In this document: piece after piece, positions 23,661-34,651 of the stretch
How positions within the stretch are numbered: the first letter of the stretch is position 1
Layout of the letters: each line of letters starts with the position of its first letter
Source of the DNA: Cunninghamia lanceolata
Taxonomy: Eukaryota > Streptophyta > Pinopsida > Cupressales > Cupressaceae
Reading direction: 5' to 3'
Assembly (NCBI GenBank): GCA_027924645.1
Contig: BSBN01000213.1
Span: 36,024,501 to 36,088,500, forward strand
Length of the DNA: 64,000 bases
Made by a program: the position numbers and the translations under genes
Notes under the pieces: generated by a model
The model's database searches: none
What the model was told of the DNA's origin: nothing
What the model saw: only the letters and a program-made list of their open reading frames with translations

Positions 23661-25078
23661 CACCACTCAAAATGGATAGCCTTGTACCCATGAGTAGACT
23701 AGGGGCAAGTTTTTAACTACAAAAGTAATAGAAATTAATTCATCTTCTTCATTGTTTTCTGAAATACACATGTGGACCCATGCCCTTGGGATGAGAAATT
23801 GAATTTTGGTGGGAGAAGTGCATTTGTATAGTTATAGGGGGTCAAATCTAGCCATTAATGACATCTTGGGAAGATCAGGGGAGTGGGTGAGGCACTTGGT
23901 ATATTTGTAGGAACTCGATGTGGAACTAGAGATCAGATGTGGACATGTCCATGGGAAGTTGGAAAGTCGATAGGGAGAAGTCTAGAGGGAAACACTTGGA
24001 GATGTAGGAAATTTGGAATTAGAAGGATGAAGGGAAGAGTGGAAGAAGTCCATGAAAGATCAACAAAAGCGAACCTAAAGGGATGTAGGAAAATGATGGA
24101 CATCTAGAAGTGAAGGATGTCTAGAAGTTAGGATGACTCTCACAAGGGTGAAAATAGAAGAAATACAAATTATTTGGGATATGGGAGAAATATGGAAATG
24201 TAGGGATGATTAGGACTTAGGAAACTTTACAAAAGTTTAAAAAGTCCACATGAGACTTGCAAGACCATAAGGAGTAGTGAAAGGTGAAATGGGCTTGATG
24301 AAGTCCAAGTCGAAAGGGGAAATTAGACTAAAAAGGGAGATGGAAGATGGGCAGTAAAATCTTGTAAAGAATAAGTCATTTGAATGTTTTGGGAAATGCA
24401 AGGTCCAACTAGACATCCAAACTTTAGACCAAAATGGAAGAGTGGAAGAAGTTTACAAGAAACCTACAAAAGTGCAAAGTTACAAAGGTGTGGGAAGCAA
24501 AGGGAAAAGAGGAAAAGTGGAAGATGGCCAAAGTTCCTAGAAGTTTTGTAATCCCACAAAAGATATAAAATGAATAAGTACTCCCCAAACTAAAACTTTT
24601 TGGATTTTTTGCAACTTCTAGCACATGACAAAAAATAAGGGAAATAAAAGAACAAGATTAAGCTATAAAATGACCAAGGAAACCCAATAAACATTTCTTA
24701 AATCAGTTATAAATGATGGACAAAATAGGGATGAGGCAACAAGGGGGTACTAGATTTAGATGGATTTGTATTGTTGAGGCAAGCATCAACACATCTAAGG
24801 GAGTAGGGAGGAGCTGTTGGTTTACATGCATCTACTAGTAGTTGTGAGTAGACATAAAAATGTGTTTTCTCTTTCTCACTATAATAGTTTTAAGCTCATG
24901 GACTAGAGGTATAGGATTGGTCATATAGAAATAGAGATTGAGCTTTTGAGGGGCTTGCTAGAAGGAGGTTCATGTTCTATTAACTAATCATACTCATACT
25001 CATGTGTTGAGACATTAGCTTGCTCATGGCCTCATGCCCATAGGGAGAGAACACCTACCTAATCAAAGATGATGGAGA
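23661..25078. other. Unassigned purine-rich DNA
   Basis: From about 23860 to 24560 the plus strand is strikingly rich in A and G, with repeated phrases such as AGTGGAAGAAGT and GGGAAAAGAGG. No protein or RNA gene is recognised on either strand. Confidence 0.4.
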
Positions 25079-25736
25079 TGTTAGAAATGAAGGTAAATAC
25101 TATATATGGAAATATGAATTCAATTGTAAATATGATATTAACCAACATATAACCAATTGGAAATTGCAAGAAAATAAATCAACAACATAAAGAAATATGG
25201 AAGATAAGAAATAAACACATAACACAACACATTTATGAGGAGAAACTATTTCGGGGAAAAACTACACCAAGAAGAGAGGCCCAAGATTGTATTATCTTCA
25301 TAAATAGAGATTACATACAATCCTTCCTTTCTCCTCTTCAGTCTTCACTCCTTCAACACTTGCAAGTAGAGTTTTCACTCTAACTCATCATATTACATTT
25401 CTACCACCATAACCCCTATTTATATAGTCCAAGTTGGTTATCCTATCCCAATGCCTTCCTTGGGAAAATCCAAGCATTTATTACATAAAACAATGTAGGT
25501 TGTAACCCCATAACTTACCTCTTACACATGGACAACTAATTTGTCCTTATGGACACCTAATCTTTCCTATCTTACAAGGTGGTTTCCATCTTCATGTGGA
25601 GGTGTTATAATCATCCAAAACATAATTACAAGTGTCTAAAACAACCTCATGGGAAGTTGGGCACTCAAAACCAACTTAACCTCCAAGATTCCTTTTTGGT
25701 AAATATTAATTTCCTACCAATAAATAATTAATTACA
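25079..25736 (-). repeat. 3' LTR of a truncated Ty3-type element
   Basis: On the minus strand a purine tract (ATTGGGGGTT at 25737-25746) precedes TGTAATTA at 25736, and the LTR ends CATTTCTAACA at 25079. It contains a good core promoter, CTATATAAATAGGGG near 25430, expected in the U3 region. An integrase remnant lies just upstream on the same strand, so this is a 3' LTR of an otherwise deleted element. Confidence 0.65.
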
Positions 25737-25789
25737 AACCCCCAATAAAAATTAATTACCGTACTAGTTATATGAAAGCATGAAATAAT

Positions 25790-25995
25790 TGAGAGTGTCA
25801 ATTTTTACCAAGTTTATCCATAATTTTATGCAAGATTTGCTAAATTATTTTATTAGAGGCCTTAGATTGACCTTTAGACTATGTATAGTATGGTGTGGGA
25901 AAGTGATGTTGAATGTGAAACTTGTCAAGAACCTTTTTCACATCCTTGTTCTTCAATAAGGAATCATTATCAATAATGAATGAAAAGGAAGCCCA
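25790..25995 (-). pseudogene. Ty3-type integrase core fragment
   Basis: The minus strand reads KNKDVKKVLDKFHIQH, then FPTPYYT, then GQSKASNKII: the stretch of a Ty3 integrase from just after the second catalytic Asp to the GQ.E.SNK motif, where the catalytic Glu is here Lys. About 65 codons remain, with stops. The rest of pol is missing; the copia fragment starting near 26020 on the other strand abuts it. Confidence 0.72.
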
Positions 25996-26019
25996 AAATG
26001 AGAGATGATGTGGCCCATG

Positions 26020-26818
26020 AGGAAACTACAGATAATTTTGGTTGTGAATCTTTTGTTCATGTGCCTATAGAAAACTGTTCTAAGTTGGATCCAAAAGCAC
26101 ATAAATGCATCTTCATTGGATATGATGAGAGTGTTGGTTAAATAAGCTTTGAGATCCTCTAATCAAGAAAGTTGTTTATTCTAGAGATGTTATTTATAGG
26201 GAACTTAGAGCTATTTTTGAACTTGCACAACCAAAATATAAAGAAGGTAAAAAGATAGTGCATTTTGAATTGAAGCAAGAAGATGCACATAAGGAAGAAC
26301 AAAATGATGAGTTTGAGGATTGAGAAGAAGAAGAGGGTTCAAGTTGTGGGAGTTCTAAGCAGTATGACTCTAAGATTATAGAAGAAATTGAGCATGCAAA
26401 AGATCAATATGAAGAATCCCTTACTCCACCCTTGTCTACAAGACAATGAAATCCAATTGATAGGTATAGCCCACCAAATTTCCATTGTGTATTTTATTTA
26501 TTAAGTGTTGACGATGAACCTAGATCCTACAAGGAAGCTACCCTTGCAAATGATAGTGAGTCTTGGTAACAAGTCATGCAAAAGGAGATGATGGTTTTAG
26601 ACTCTTGTGATACCTAAGATCTTATTCATTTTCCCAAAGGAAGGAAGTCCATTGGATGTAAGTGGGTCTACAAAAAAAAATTTGGAGTAAACAGTTCATT
26701 GAAAAAGTACAAGGCTAGATTGGTAGCCAAGGGCTACTCTTAGAGAGAGTTGATTTTGGTGAAATATTGTCTCTTGTTGCTAAATTCTCTTCTATTAGAC
26801 TTCTTTTATCCATATCTA
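26020..26818 (+). pseudogene. Ty1/copia pol, left part (integrase end and RT start)
   Basis: The plus strand carries the integrase C-terminus (FVHVPIENCSKLDPKAHKC then IFIGY, followed by a VVYSRDVIFRE-like tract near 26170) and an acidic linker. The start of reverse transcriptase follows (GCKWVYKKKFG and YKARLVAKGYS near 26660-26745, SSIRLLLSIS up to 26818). The frame then stops abruptly at the 18.3-kb transposon and resumes at 45163. Several stops and frameshifts are present besides that insertion. Confidence 0.88.
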
Positions 26819-26849
26819 GGTAAGTGCAAAAAGATGGGGGGCCAAAAAG
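26819..26849 (+). repeat. Left terminal inverted repeat of giant transposon
   Basis: Starts GGTAAGTGCAAAAAG, then A (T in the right copy), then TGGGGGGCCAAAAAG. After a 9-bp extra stretch the similarity resumes with GTGGCCAC and a T run. Confidence 0.92.
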
Positions 26850-27850
26850 GGGTCTTAAGTGGCCACTTTTTTTTTTTGAAATCAGGAAATGCTGGCCTTG
26901 GATGAGAAATTGAGCATAGTTACACTCAAAATTTGGAGATGCAACCAAAACAATGTTTGTAGTACTCCGAGTCTACTTTCTAAACTCTTTTTTTTTTTTA
27001 AAATGGTATAGATTAAGGGGTTCAAATGAGGGAGCCATAGAAATTGGTGTTGTTTCTGTCAAAAAACATAACATAGCATGTTTTGTGGCTCCCTCAAAAG
27101 CTCAATTTTTTTTTGGTATTTTTAAAATTGCTTTAGTGAGAAATTAGCTAACAGCATGTAGTTTATGCCTGATTTTTCTGATAATTTTTTGATAAATATT
27201 TGATTTTTTACTAATTTTCAAAGTGGACACATCCTAAAAAATAGAATTTTGGCCGTGCTACCCCTATAAATTTTGAAAACTAATTGGAAATCATTTTTTT
27301 CTTTTTTTAATATGTGTAGAATGGAGTCTAGTTTCTATATATGTAATTTTTTTGAAATTTCAATAAATAGTTAATTTACAATGAAAAAAAGACCAAACAG
27401 TGGTTTTTGCCCAAAAATGGACACAAACAAAAGAAATTAAAGATGAAAGGCTTAACATTGTCAAAATGTAAAAAAAATCACATCGTCAAATAGCTAAGAG
27501 AAAGCCTAACATTACCCAGCTGTTTGATTTGTTCGACCTTGAAACATGTGCAAATTTGAGGGTTGGCACGAATGAAATTATGTGAAATCCTATAGAATAT
27601 GGAAAAACACGTCTTCAGACATTGGGAAGGCACTCCAAACCTTTGGGTTGGAAACCCAAAGCAAATCCCAAGCCCAAGGCTTGGGATTCCCAAACCAAAA
27701 CATAATGCAAGTGTGTTATGTTTTACTTTACATTTTTCCTTTTTCGCAAAAGTTTGTGCACTGTTTGTCATGTTTGACATAATGCGAGTGCGTTATAACA
27801 CGCTCGCGTTATTTCCCCCTTGAATTTTTTTATGTTCAAGGTTATTAATC
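26850..27850. other. Left subterminal region of giant transposon
   Basis: About 1 kb of AT-rich DNA without coding evidence. Near 27640-27720 it holds a tract (GCCCAAGGCTTGGG, then CAAACCAAAACATAATGCA) that resembles, in inverted orientation, the right subterminal region at 45020-45060 (GCCTAAGGCTCGGC, then AAACCAAACCATAATGCA on the minus strand). So the two ends share more than the 31-bp repeat. Confidence 0.6.
27778..27813. repeat. GTTATAAC palindrome, left subterminal
   Basis: CATAATGCGAGTGC, GTTATAAC, ACGCTCGCGTTATTT: a near-perfect palindrome around a GTTATAAC centre. A partial relative, CATAATGCAAGTGTGTTATG, lies at 27701-27720. The same design recurs at 33805, 44990 and 45065. Confidence 0.85.
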
Positions 27851-27852
27851 AT

Positions 27853-27891
27853 GTATGTATGTATGTATGTATGCCTATATGTATGTATGTA
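27853..27891. repeat. (ATGT)n microsatellite
   Basis: Tetranucleotide run of GTAT/ATGT units interrupted once by CCTATA. Confidence 0.9.
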
Positions 27892-27902
27892 TAGTGTCGA
27901 GG

Positions 27903-28410
27903 GTAGAGGAGGGTAGATGGGCGTGAGCCAGATAGGGGAGGATAGGGGTGGATAAAGATTGAGTGATTAAGGTTTAAGGTTGAGGGTTGAGGGTTTAGGG
28001 ATAGGATTTAGAGTTTAGGGATAAGGGATTAGAGTTTAGGACCTTGAGAGATTAGGGTTTAGGGTTGAGGCTTTAGGGATAGCGTTTAGGGTTGAGGGTC
28101 GAGGGATTAGAGTTAAGGTAGAGTGTTGAGGGTAGAAGGATTAGGGATAGGGTTTAGGTTCGAAAGTTTAGGGTTGAGAGATTAGGGTTTAAGGTATAGT
28201 TTTGAGGGTTGAGGGTTTAGGGATAGGGTTTAGGATTTAAGGTTTAAGTGTTGAGGATTGAGGATTTAGGGATAGGGTTTATGGTTTAGCGATAAGGGAT
28301 TAGGGTTTAGGGTTTAGGGAATCTTAGGTTACCATAAATTATAATTAGGGATTAGGGATTATGGTTTAGGGACTAGGGATTAGGGTTTAGGGTTAAGGGA
28401 TTAGGGTTTA
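27903..28410 (+). repeat. Telomere-like (degenerate TTTAGGG) array 1
   Basis: Dense GGGTTTAGGG, GGGATTAGGG, GGGTTGAGGG and GGGATAGGG variants of the plant telomere repeat, G-rich on the plus strand. It ends directly at the start of the first B3 unit (GATTAGGGTTTAGGGATG). Confidence 0.9.
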
Positions 28411-30072
28411 GGGATGTACAATTAAGGGGTACCATAAATAAATTGGAATTTAATAAGGGTTGGGAAAATTTTGTGAATCATCATGGGCTAGAGATTAGAG
28501 ATTTTGTTGTGTTCAAGTACATATCCAAGTCATAATTTAAGGTTAAGATATTTCAAAGAACAGGGTGTGTGAAAAATATCAATGCTCTTTGGCTTATGAA
28601 TACCAACATTGATATAGATAAAAGATGCCCTTCTTCTAACAGAGTATGCAGTTCAAGTCAACCAATGGGCAGCAAGTTGTCGAATGAGTTGGTTTAATGG
28701 GCGTGCCTCCTTTTTCAAGGCCCAGGTGGGCAGGAGTGGGATGTACAATTAAGGGGTACCATATAAATAAACTAGAATTTAGGCAGGGTTGGGAAAATTT
28801 TGTGAATCATCATGGGTTGGAGATTAGAGATTTCGTTGTGTTCAAGTACATATCCAAGTCATATTTTAAGGTTAAGATATTTCAAAGAACAGGGTGTGTG
28901 AAAAACATCAATGCTCTTCATCTTATGAATACCAACATTGATACAGATAAAAGATGCCCTTCTTCTAACAGAGTATGCAGTTCAAGTCAACCAATGGGCA
29001 ACAAGTTGTCTAATGAGTTGGTTTAATGGGCGTGCCTCCTTCTTCAAGGCCTAGGTGGGCAGGAGTGGGATGTACAATTAAGGGGTACCATATAAATAAA
29101 CTAGAATTTAGGCAGGGTTGGAAAAATTTTGTGAATCATCATGGGCTGAAGATTGGAGATTTCGTTGTGTTCAAGTACATATCCAAGTCATATTTTAAGG
29201 TTAAGATATTTCAAAGAACAGGGTGTGTGAAAAATATCAATGCTCTTCAGCTTATGAATACCAACATTGATACAGATAAAAGATGCCCTTCTTCTAACAG
29301 AGTATGCAATTCAAGTAAACCAATGGGCAACAAGTTGTCGAATGAGTTGGTTTAATGGGTGTGCCTCCTTCTTCAAGGCCTAGCTGGGTAGGAGTCAGAT
29401 GTACAGTTAAGGGGTACCATAAATAAACTGGAATTTAGGTAGGGTTGGGAAAATTTTGTGAATCATCATGGGCTAGAGATTAAAGATTGTGTTGTGTTCA
29501 AGTACATATCCAAGTCATATTTTAAGGTTAAGATATTTCAAAGAATAGGGTGTGTGAAAAATATCAATGCTCTTCCACTTATGAATACCAACATTGATAC
29601 AGATAAAAGATGCCCTTCTTCTAATAGAGTATGCAGTTCAAGTCAACCGATGGGCAGCAAGTTGTCGAATGAGTTGGTTTAATGGGCATGCCTCCTTCTT
29701 CAAGGCCCGGGTGGGCAGGAGTGGGATGTACAATTAAGGGGTACCATAAATAAACTAGAATTTAGGCAGGGTTGGGAAAATTTTATGAATCATCATGGGC
29801 TGGAGATTGGAGATTTCGCTGTGTTCAAGTACATATCCAAGTCATATTTTAAGGTTAAGATATTTCAAAGAACAGTGTGTGTGAAAAATATCAATGTTCT
29901 TCAGCTTATGAATACCAACATTGATATAGATAAAAAATGCCCTTCTTCTAACAGAGGATGCAATTCAAGTCAACCAATGGGCAGCAAGTTGCTGATCTTG
30001 AATTGGTTTCTGAAGAAAATAATGATGTTGTTGAAGCAATGGAAGAAAATCAAAAGTATAAGTCTAATTTAA
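28411..30072 (+). repeat. Five tandem copies of a ~328-bp B3-exon unit
   Basis: Units start at 28411, 28738, 29067, 29396 and 29723 (periods 327-329 bp) with GGGATGTACAATTAAGGGGT. Each encodes the second half of a B3 DNA-binding domain: WDVQLRG, then FRQGWENFVNHHGLEIGDF, VVFKY and YFKVKIF, followed by a Ser/Asn-rich tail. In copies 2 and 3 an extra TA shifts the frame after the first residues. The last copy alone runs on into a different, acidic 3' end (LELVSEENNDVVEAMEENQK) and looks like the parental exon end. Apparent ORFs of 109 codons starting in each unit read through unit junctions and are not independent genes. Confidence 0.85.
28750..30060 (+). pseudogene. B3-domain (REM/ARF-like) transcription-factor gene fragments
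   Basis: Within the tandem units the sequence GWENFVNHHGLEIGDFVVF matches the B3 core GW..FV..N.LE.GDF.VF, where known B3 proteins contact DNA through a seven-stranded barrel. Only the C-terminal half of the domain is present and no promoter, first exon or full-length protein can be assembled. It is therefore best read as host-gene sequence captured by the transposon and amplified. B3 proteins are plant-specific regulators; which subfamily donated it cannot be decided here. Confidence 0.7.
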
Positions 30073-31019
30073 TTTATTTCAACTTTCAAAGCAGGCATTT
30101 GAATTGTAGCTTTACCTAGAGGCTTGGTATAACAAAAACTTAATTATGTTACAAGCCTTTCTTTGAAGAACCCTGGACATTATGGACCCTATCATCTAGA
30201 AAAGCACATGATAGTGAACTCTGCCCCACCTTTCAAATCAAATATTTACCTTTTTATTCAATGAAAATGAAATCACGGAATGTAAACCGATCATGCATAC
30301 TAGTAAGATCAAATTCTCTGCCTTCTATTCTTATTACTCTTACTTTATTAAGAGAAGAGTGTTAAAAAGAATGGGTTTAATTGTAAGCTAACATAAGGCA
30401 AAGCAATTTTGTTATTACATTTTTTTGAGGGATCTCTAATAGTCTAATATAATGTAGTCTTCTATAATATGAACATCTGCATTTGTGTGAATGCTAAGCT
30501 TTAATATAGTAGAGTATTAAATCAATGTAATCAGCTATTTATTAGGTTAAAATAACGTAGTTTTTGTAATGGTTTGGGAATGCAGGAGTTGCCAAAAATA
30601 TGAATGTCCTCTACAATTACCAAGAGAAAAAAGTTTAGAGTTCTTGTGGATAGAGCCAGTAAACAATGGGAGATTATTTATCTATTTCATAACAATATAC
30701 CTCCCCTAAGTGTAGGGTGGACAGCAAGAAACATAGATATACCCCAATGCAAAGCTTTTCTCTTAATGATCATCCTTCTGATTTCAACTGTTAATTACTC
30801 ACTATGGATGTACCATACGTAAAGCTTTTCTTAGAGTGTGTACATCTATTGGCATAATGAACCCCAGATGGGCCAGAAAAACATGCCATATAACATTACT
30901 AACATTTAAAAAGTTCATGGCCATTTTTCTGACATATTCTTGCAACTCAAATATCTTTAAGAGAAGAGTGTTAAAAATGATAGGTTTAACAACCTAACAT
31001 AAGGCAAAGCAGTTTTGTT
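30073..31019. other. Intron-like AT-rich DNA around the second B3 fragment
   Basis: AT-rich, without further recognisable coding sequence except 30580-30760. A phrase (AAGAGAAGAGTGTTAAAAA, followed by CATAAGGCAAAGCA) occurs twice, near 30350-30410 and 30958-31012, so the stretch is itself partly duplicated. Confidence 0.5.
30580..30760 (+). pseudogene. Second B3-like exon fragment
   Basis: After a plausible splice acceptor (GGGAATGCAG at about 30575-30584) the plus strand reads KKFRVLVDRASKQWEIIYLF, then HNNIPPLSVGW. The W.I....N.....LS.GW spacing is that of a B3 domain's first half up to its GW motif. The frame then shifts (a NID-like segment follows). It could be another exon of the captured gene whose half domain is amplified upstream, or of a paralogue. 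Confidence 0.45.
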
Positions 31020-33658
31020 GGGTTTAGGGATAGGGTTTAAGGTTGAGGGATTAGGGTTTAGGGTTGACAGATTAGGGTTTAGGGTTGACAGATTAGGGTT
31101 TAGGGTTGACAGATTAGGGTTTAATGTTGAGAGTTCAGGGTTTAGGGATAGGGTTGATGGTCAAGGGATTAGGGTTAAAGTAGAGTGTTGAGGGTAGAGG
31201 GATTAGGGATAGGGTTTAGGGTTGAAGGTTTAACAATTAAGGGTTGAGGCTTTAGGGCTGAGGGTTAAGGGATTGGGGTTTAAAATATAGTGTTGAGCGT
31301 CGAGGGTTTATGGATAGGTTTTAGGGTTTAATTTTTAATGGTTAAGGGTTGAGGGATAGGGTTTAGGGTTTAGGGATAAGGGATTAGGGTTTAGGAATAG
31401 GGATAGTGCTTAGGGTTTAGGGATGAGGGATTAGGGTTAAGGGTTGAGGGATTAGGGTTTAAGGTATAGTGTCAAGGGTTGAGGGTTTATTGATAGTGTT
31501 TAGGGTTGAGGGTTGAGGGATTAGGTTTTAGGGTTGACGGATTAGGGTTTAAGGTATAGTTTTAATGGTTGAGGGTTTAGGGATAGGGTTTAGGGTTGAC
31601 GGATTAGGGTTTAGGGTTGATGGATTAGCATTTAATGTCAAGGTTAGGGTTAGAGTGTCAAGGGTAGAGGGATTAGGGATAGGGTTTAGGGTTGAAGGTT
31701 TAAGAATTTAGGGTTAAGGCTTTAGGGATGAGGGTTAAGGGATTAGGGTTTAAGATATAGTTTTGAGTGTCGAGCATGTAGGGATAGGTTTTAGGGTTCA
31801 AGTTTTAAGGGTTAAGGGATGAGGGATCAGAGTTAAGGGTTGAGGGATTAGGGTTTGACGTTGAGAGTTGAGTACATTGAGGTTTGAGGGTTGAGGGTTT
31901 CGAGATAGGGTTGAGGGTCGAGGGATTAGGGTTAAAGTAGAGTGTTGAGGGTATAAGGATTAGGGACAGGGTTGGAGGGTTTAGGGATAAGGGATTAGGG
32001 TTTAAGGTATAGTATCAAGCCCGTTGAGGGTTTAGGAATAGGGATAGCATTTAGGGTTTAGGAATGAGGGATTAGAGTTGAGGGATGATGGATTAGGGTT
32101 GAGGGTTAAGGGATTAGGGTTTAGGGATAAGGTCTAGGGTTGAGGGTTAAGGGATTAGGGTTTAGGGATAAGGTTTAGGGTTGAGGGTTGAGGGATTAGG
32201 GTTTAAGGTATAGTGTTGAGGGTTTAGGGATAGGGTTGAGGGTTGAGGGATTAGGATTTGATGTTGAGGGTTGAGGGTTGAGGGTTGAGGCTTTAGGATT
32301 TAGGGTTTAGGGATAGGGTTGAGGGTCGAGGGATTAGAGTTAAGGGTTGAGGGATTAGGGTTTGATGTTGAGGGTTGAGGTTTGAGGGTTGAGGGTTTAG
32401 GGATAGGGTTGAGGGTCAAGGGATTAGGGTTAAAGTAGAGTGTCGAGGGTATAAGGATTAGGGATAGGGTTGGAGGGTTTAGGGATAAGGGATTAGGGTT
32501 TAAGGTATAGTATTGAGCTCGTTGAGGGTTTAGGAATAGGGATAGTGTTTAGGGTTTAGGGATATGGTTTAGGGTTGAGGGATTAGAGTTAAGGGTTGAG
32601 GGATTAGGATTTGACGTTGAGGGTTGAGGCTTTAGGGTTTAGGGTTTAGGGATAGGTTTGAGGGTTAAATGATCAGAGTTAAGGGTTGAGGGATTAGGGT
32701 TTGACATTGAGGGTTGAGTACATTGAGGTTCGAGGGTTAAGGGTTTCAGGATAGGGTTGAGGGTCAAGGGATTAGGGTTAAAGTAGAGTGTTGAGGGTAT
32801 ATGGATTAGGGATAGGGTTGGAGGGTTTAGGGATAAGGGATTAGGGTTTAAGGTATAGTATCAAGCTCGTTGAGGGTTTAGGAATAGGGATAGTGTTTAG
32901 GGTTTATGGTTGAGGGATTAGAGTTAAGGGTTGAGGGATTAGGATTTGACATTGAGGGTTGAGGGTTGAGGCTTTAGAGTTTAGGGATAGGGTTGAGGGT
33001 CGAGGGATTAGAGTTAAGAGTTGAGGGATTAGGGTTTGACGTTGAGGGTTGAGTACATTAAGGTTTGAGAGTTAAGGGTTTTGGGATAGGGTTGAGGATC
33101 GAGGGATTAGGGTTAAAGTAGAGTGTTGAGGGTATAAGGATTAGTGATAGGGTTGGAGGGTTTAGGGATAAGGGATTAGGGTTTAAGGTATAGTATGGAG
33201 CCCATTGAGGGTTTAGGAATAGGGATAGTGTTTAGGGTTTAGGGATAGGGTTTAGGGTTGAGGGATTAGAGTTAAGGGTTGAGGGATTAGGATTTGACGT
33301 TGAGGGTTAAGGGTTGAGGCTTTAGGGTTTAGGGTTTTGGGATAGGGTTGAGGGTCGAGGGATCAGAGTTAAGGGTTGAGGGATTAGGGTTTGACGTTGA
33401 GGGTTGAGTACATTAAGGTTTGAGGGTTAAGGGTTTCGGGATAGGGTTGAGGGTCGAGGGATTAGGGTTAAAGTAGAGTGTTGAGGGTATAAGGATTAGG
33501 TATAGGGTTGGAAGGTTTAGGGATAAGGGATTAGGGTTTAAGGTATAGTATCGAGCCTGTTGAGGGTTTAGGAATAGGGATAGTGTTTAGGGTTTAGGGA
33601 TGAGGGATTAGAGTTGAGGGTTGAGGGATTAGGTTTTAGGGATAAGGTTTAGGGTTGA
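31020..33658 (+). repeat. Telomere-like array 2 with higher-order repeats
   Basis: About 2.6 kb of GGGTTTAGGG, GGGATTAGGG and GGGTTGAGGG variants. The phrase GTTAAAGTAGAGTG recurs at 31931, 32429, 32777, 33112 and 33467, giving a higher-order period of about 335-355 bp in the second half (498 bp at the first step). A related phrase occurs in array 1 near 28110, so both arrays share an origin. The G-rich strand is plus in both. Confidence 0.92.
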
Positions 33659-33804
33659 GGTAGACAAGGAGTGACTGAGAGACATAGAGAGGGGAGAGGT
33701 AGAGAGGTGAGGGGGAGAGATAAGTGAGATATAGAACATGAGCTGATGGAATTAGAGGTGAGATATTGTAAAGGTGAGATAGGCACAAATATTTATGGAT
33801 CAAT

Positions 33805-33862
33805 CTATAGCAGGACAAAATGCGAGTGCGTTATAACACGCTCGCATTTTGTCCTACTATAG
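33805..33862. repeat. 58-bp GTTATAAC palindrome, central
   Basis: Near-perfect inverted repeat: CTATAG, CAGGACAAAATGCGAG, TGC, GTTATAAC, ACG, CTCGCATTTTGTCCTA, CTATAG. It lies between the telomere-like array and the transposase gene, about 800 bp upstream of its first ATG. Confidence 0.92.
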
Positions 33863-34651
33863 AAATGGTAAAAAAGTGTTGACCCCCATGATCCAGACCC
33901 ACGTACTATGTTTCCATGCTGATTATGCATGTGCTCTGACAAAAAAGAAGTGCTTTCATGCTGTTGGGAAGTTCACATGCACTTTTTACACATTCTACCA
34001 CCTTTGCATGATCTTTCCACCACCTTTTCTGCTTTGCCAACTTGAGAAGGAGGAAATAACATAGTTTTCATGCCAAGTTTGATATATATCTATTCAAGTT
34101 TCAATTTTTGTAGTGTTGCAATGTTAATTGTGATTCAATTTTAGGAATTTAACATTATAGATTGGCTAATAGTATTGTTGTTAGTAATTATATTTGAGTA
34201 TTATTCAATTTAATATTGAAAAGGAAGCAAGTGGTGAAAAACTCAAATTGTTGAGGAGTTTGATGCAAGAAGAAAAAAACACTACATAATTGGGTACTCT
34301 CTCCATTCGAATCTTCATTTTTTAGGTATGTCAAGTCTTTACATGCATGTTCTTTACATTTTCCTTAATTCTATTTGAATTACTTTATCATGCTTTATCA
34401 TACATGTTTAAAATAGACACATTCCCAATCAAAAAAGTAGCCTACAATCTCACATGATGCCATGTATATTTTCTACACTTGGGCTCTTTAATAATTATGT
34501 GTAATAAACAGACCTTAACATACCATGATGTCAAACTATACAAGAATAAATCCTTACAACATAATAAAAATACAATCCCACTATTATCTTGTATTCATTT
34601 CTTATGAACTAATATTGGTCTCTTTATCATGCTATAGACAAATTCTCTATC
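33863..34651. other. Upstream region of transposase-like gene
   Basis: AT-rich; presumably promoter and 5' untranslated region of the gene starting at 34652. I cannot point to a convincing TATA box or intron. Confidence 0.4.

Noticed and set aside
28697..29682. Consecutive ORFs of about 109 codons, each starting right at the stop of the previous one (TAATG)
   Set aside because: The arrangement is produced by tandem duplication of a B3-exon unit; the start codons and overlaps lie across unit junctions and copies 2 and 3 are frameshifted in the domain.
27903..33658. A true chromosome end
   Set aside because: Repeats are strongly degenerate and interrupted, and they are flanked on both sides by transposon and copia DNA; an interstitial array is the only consistent reading.
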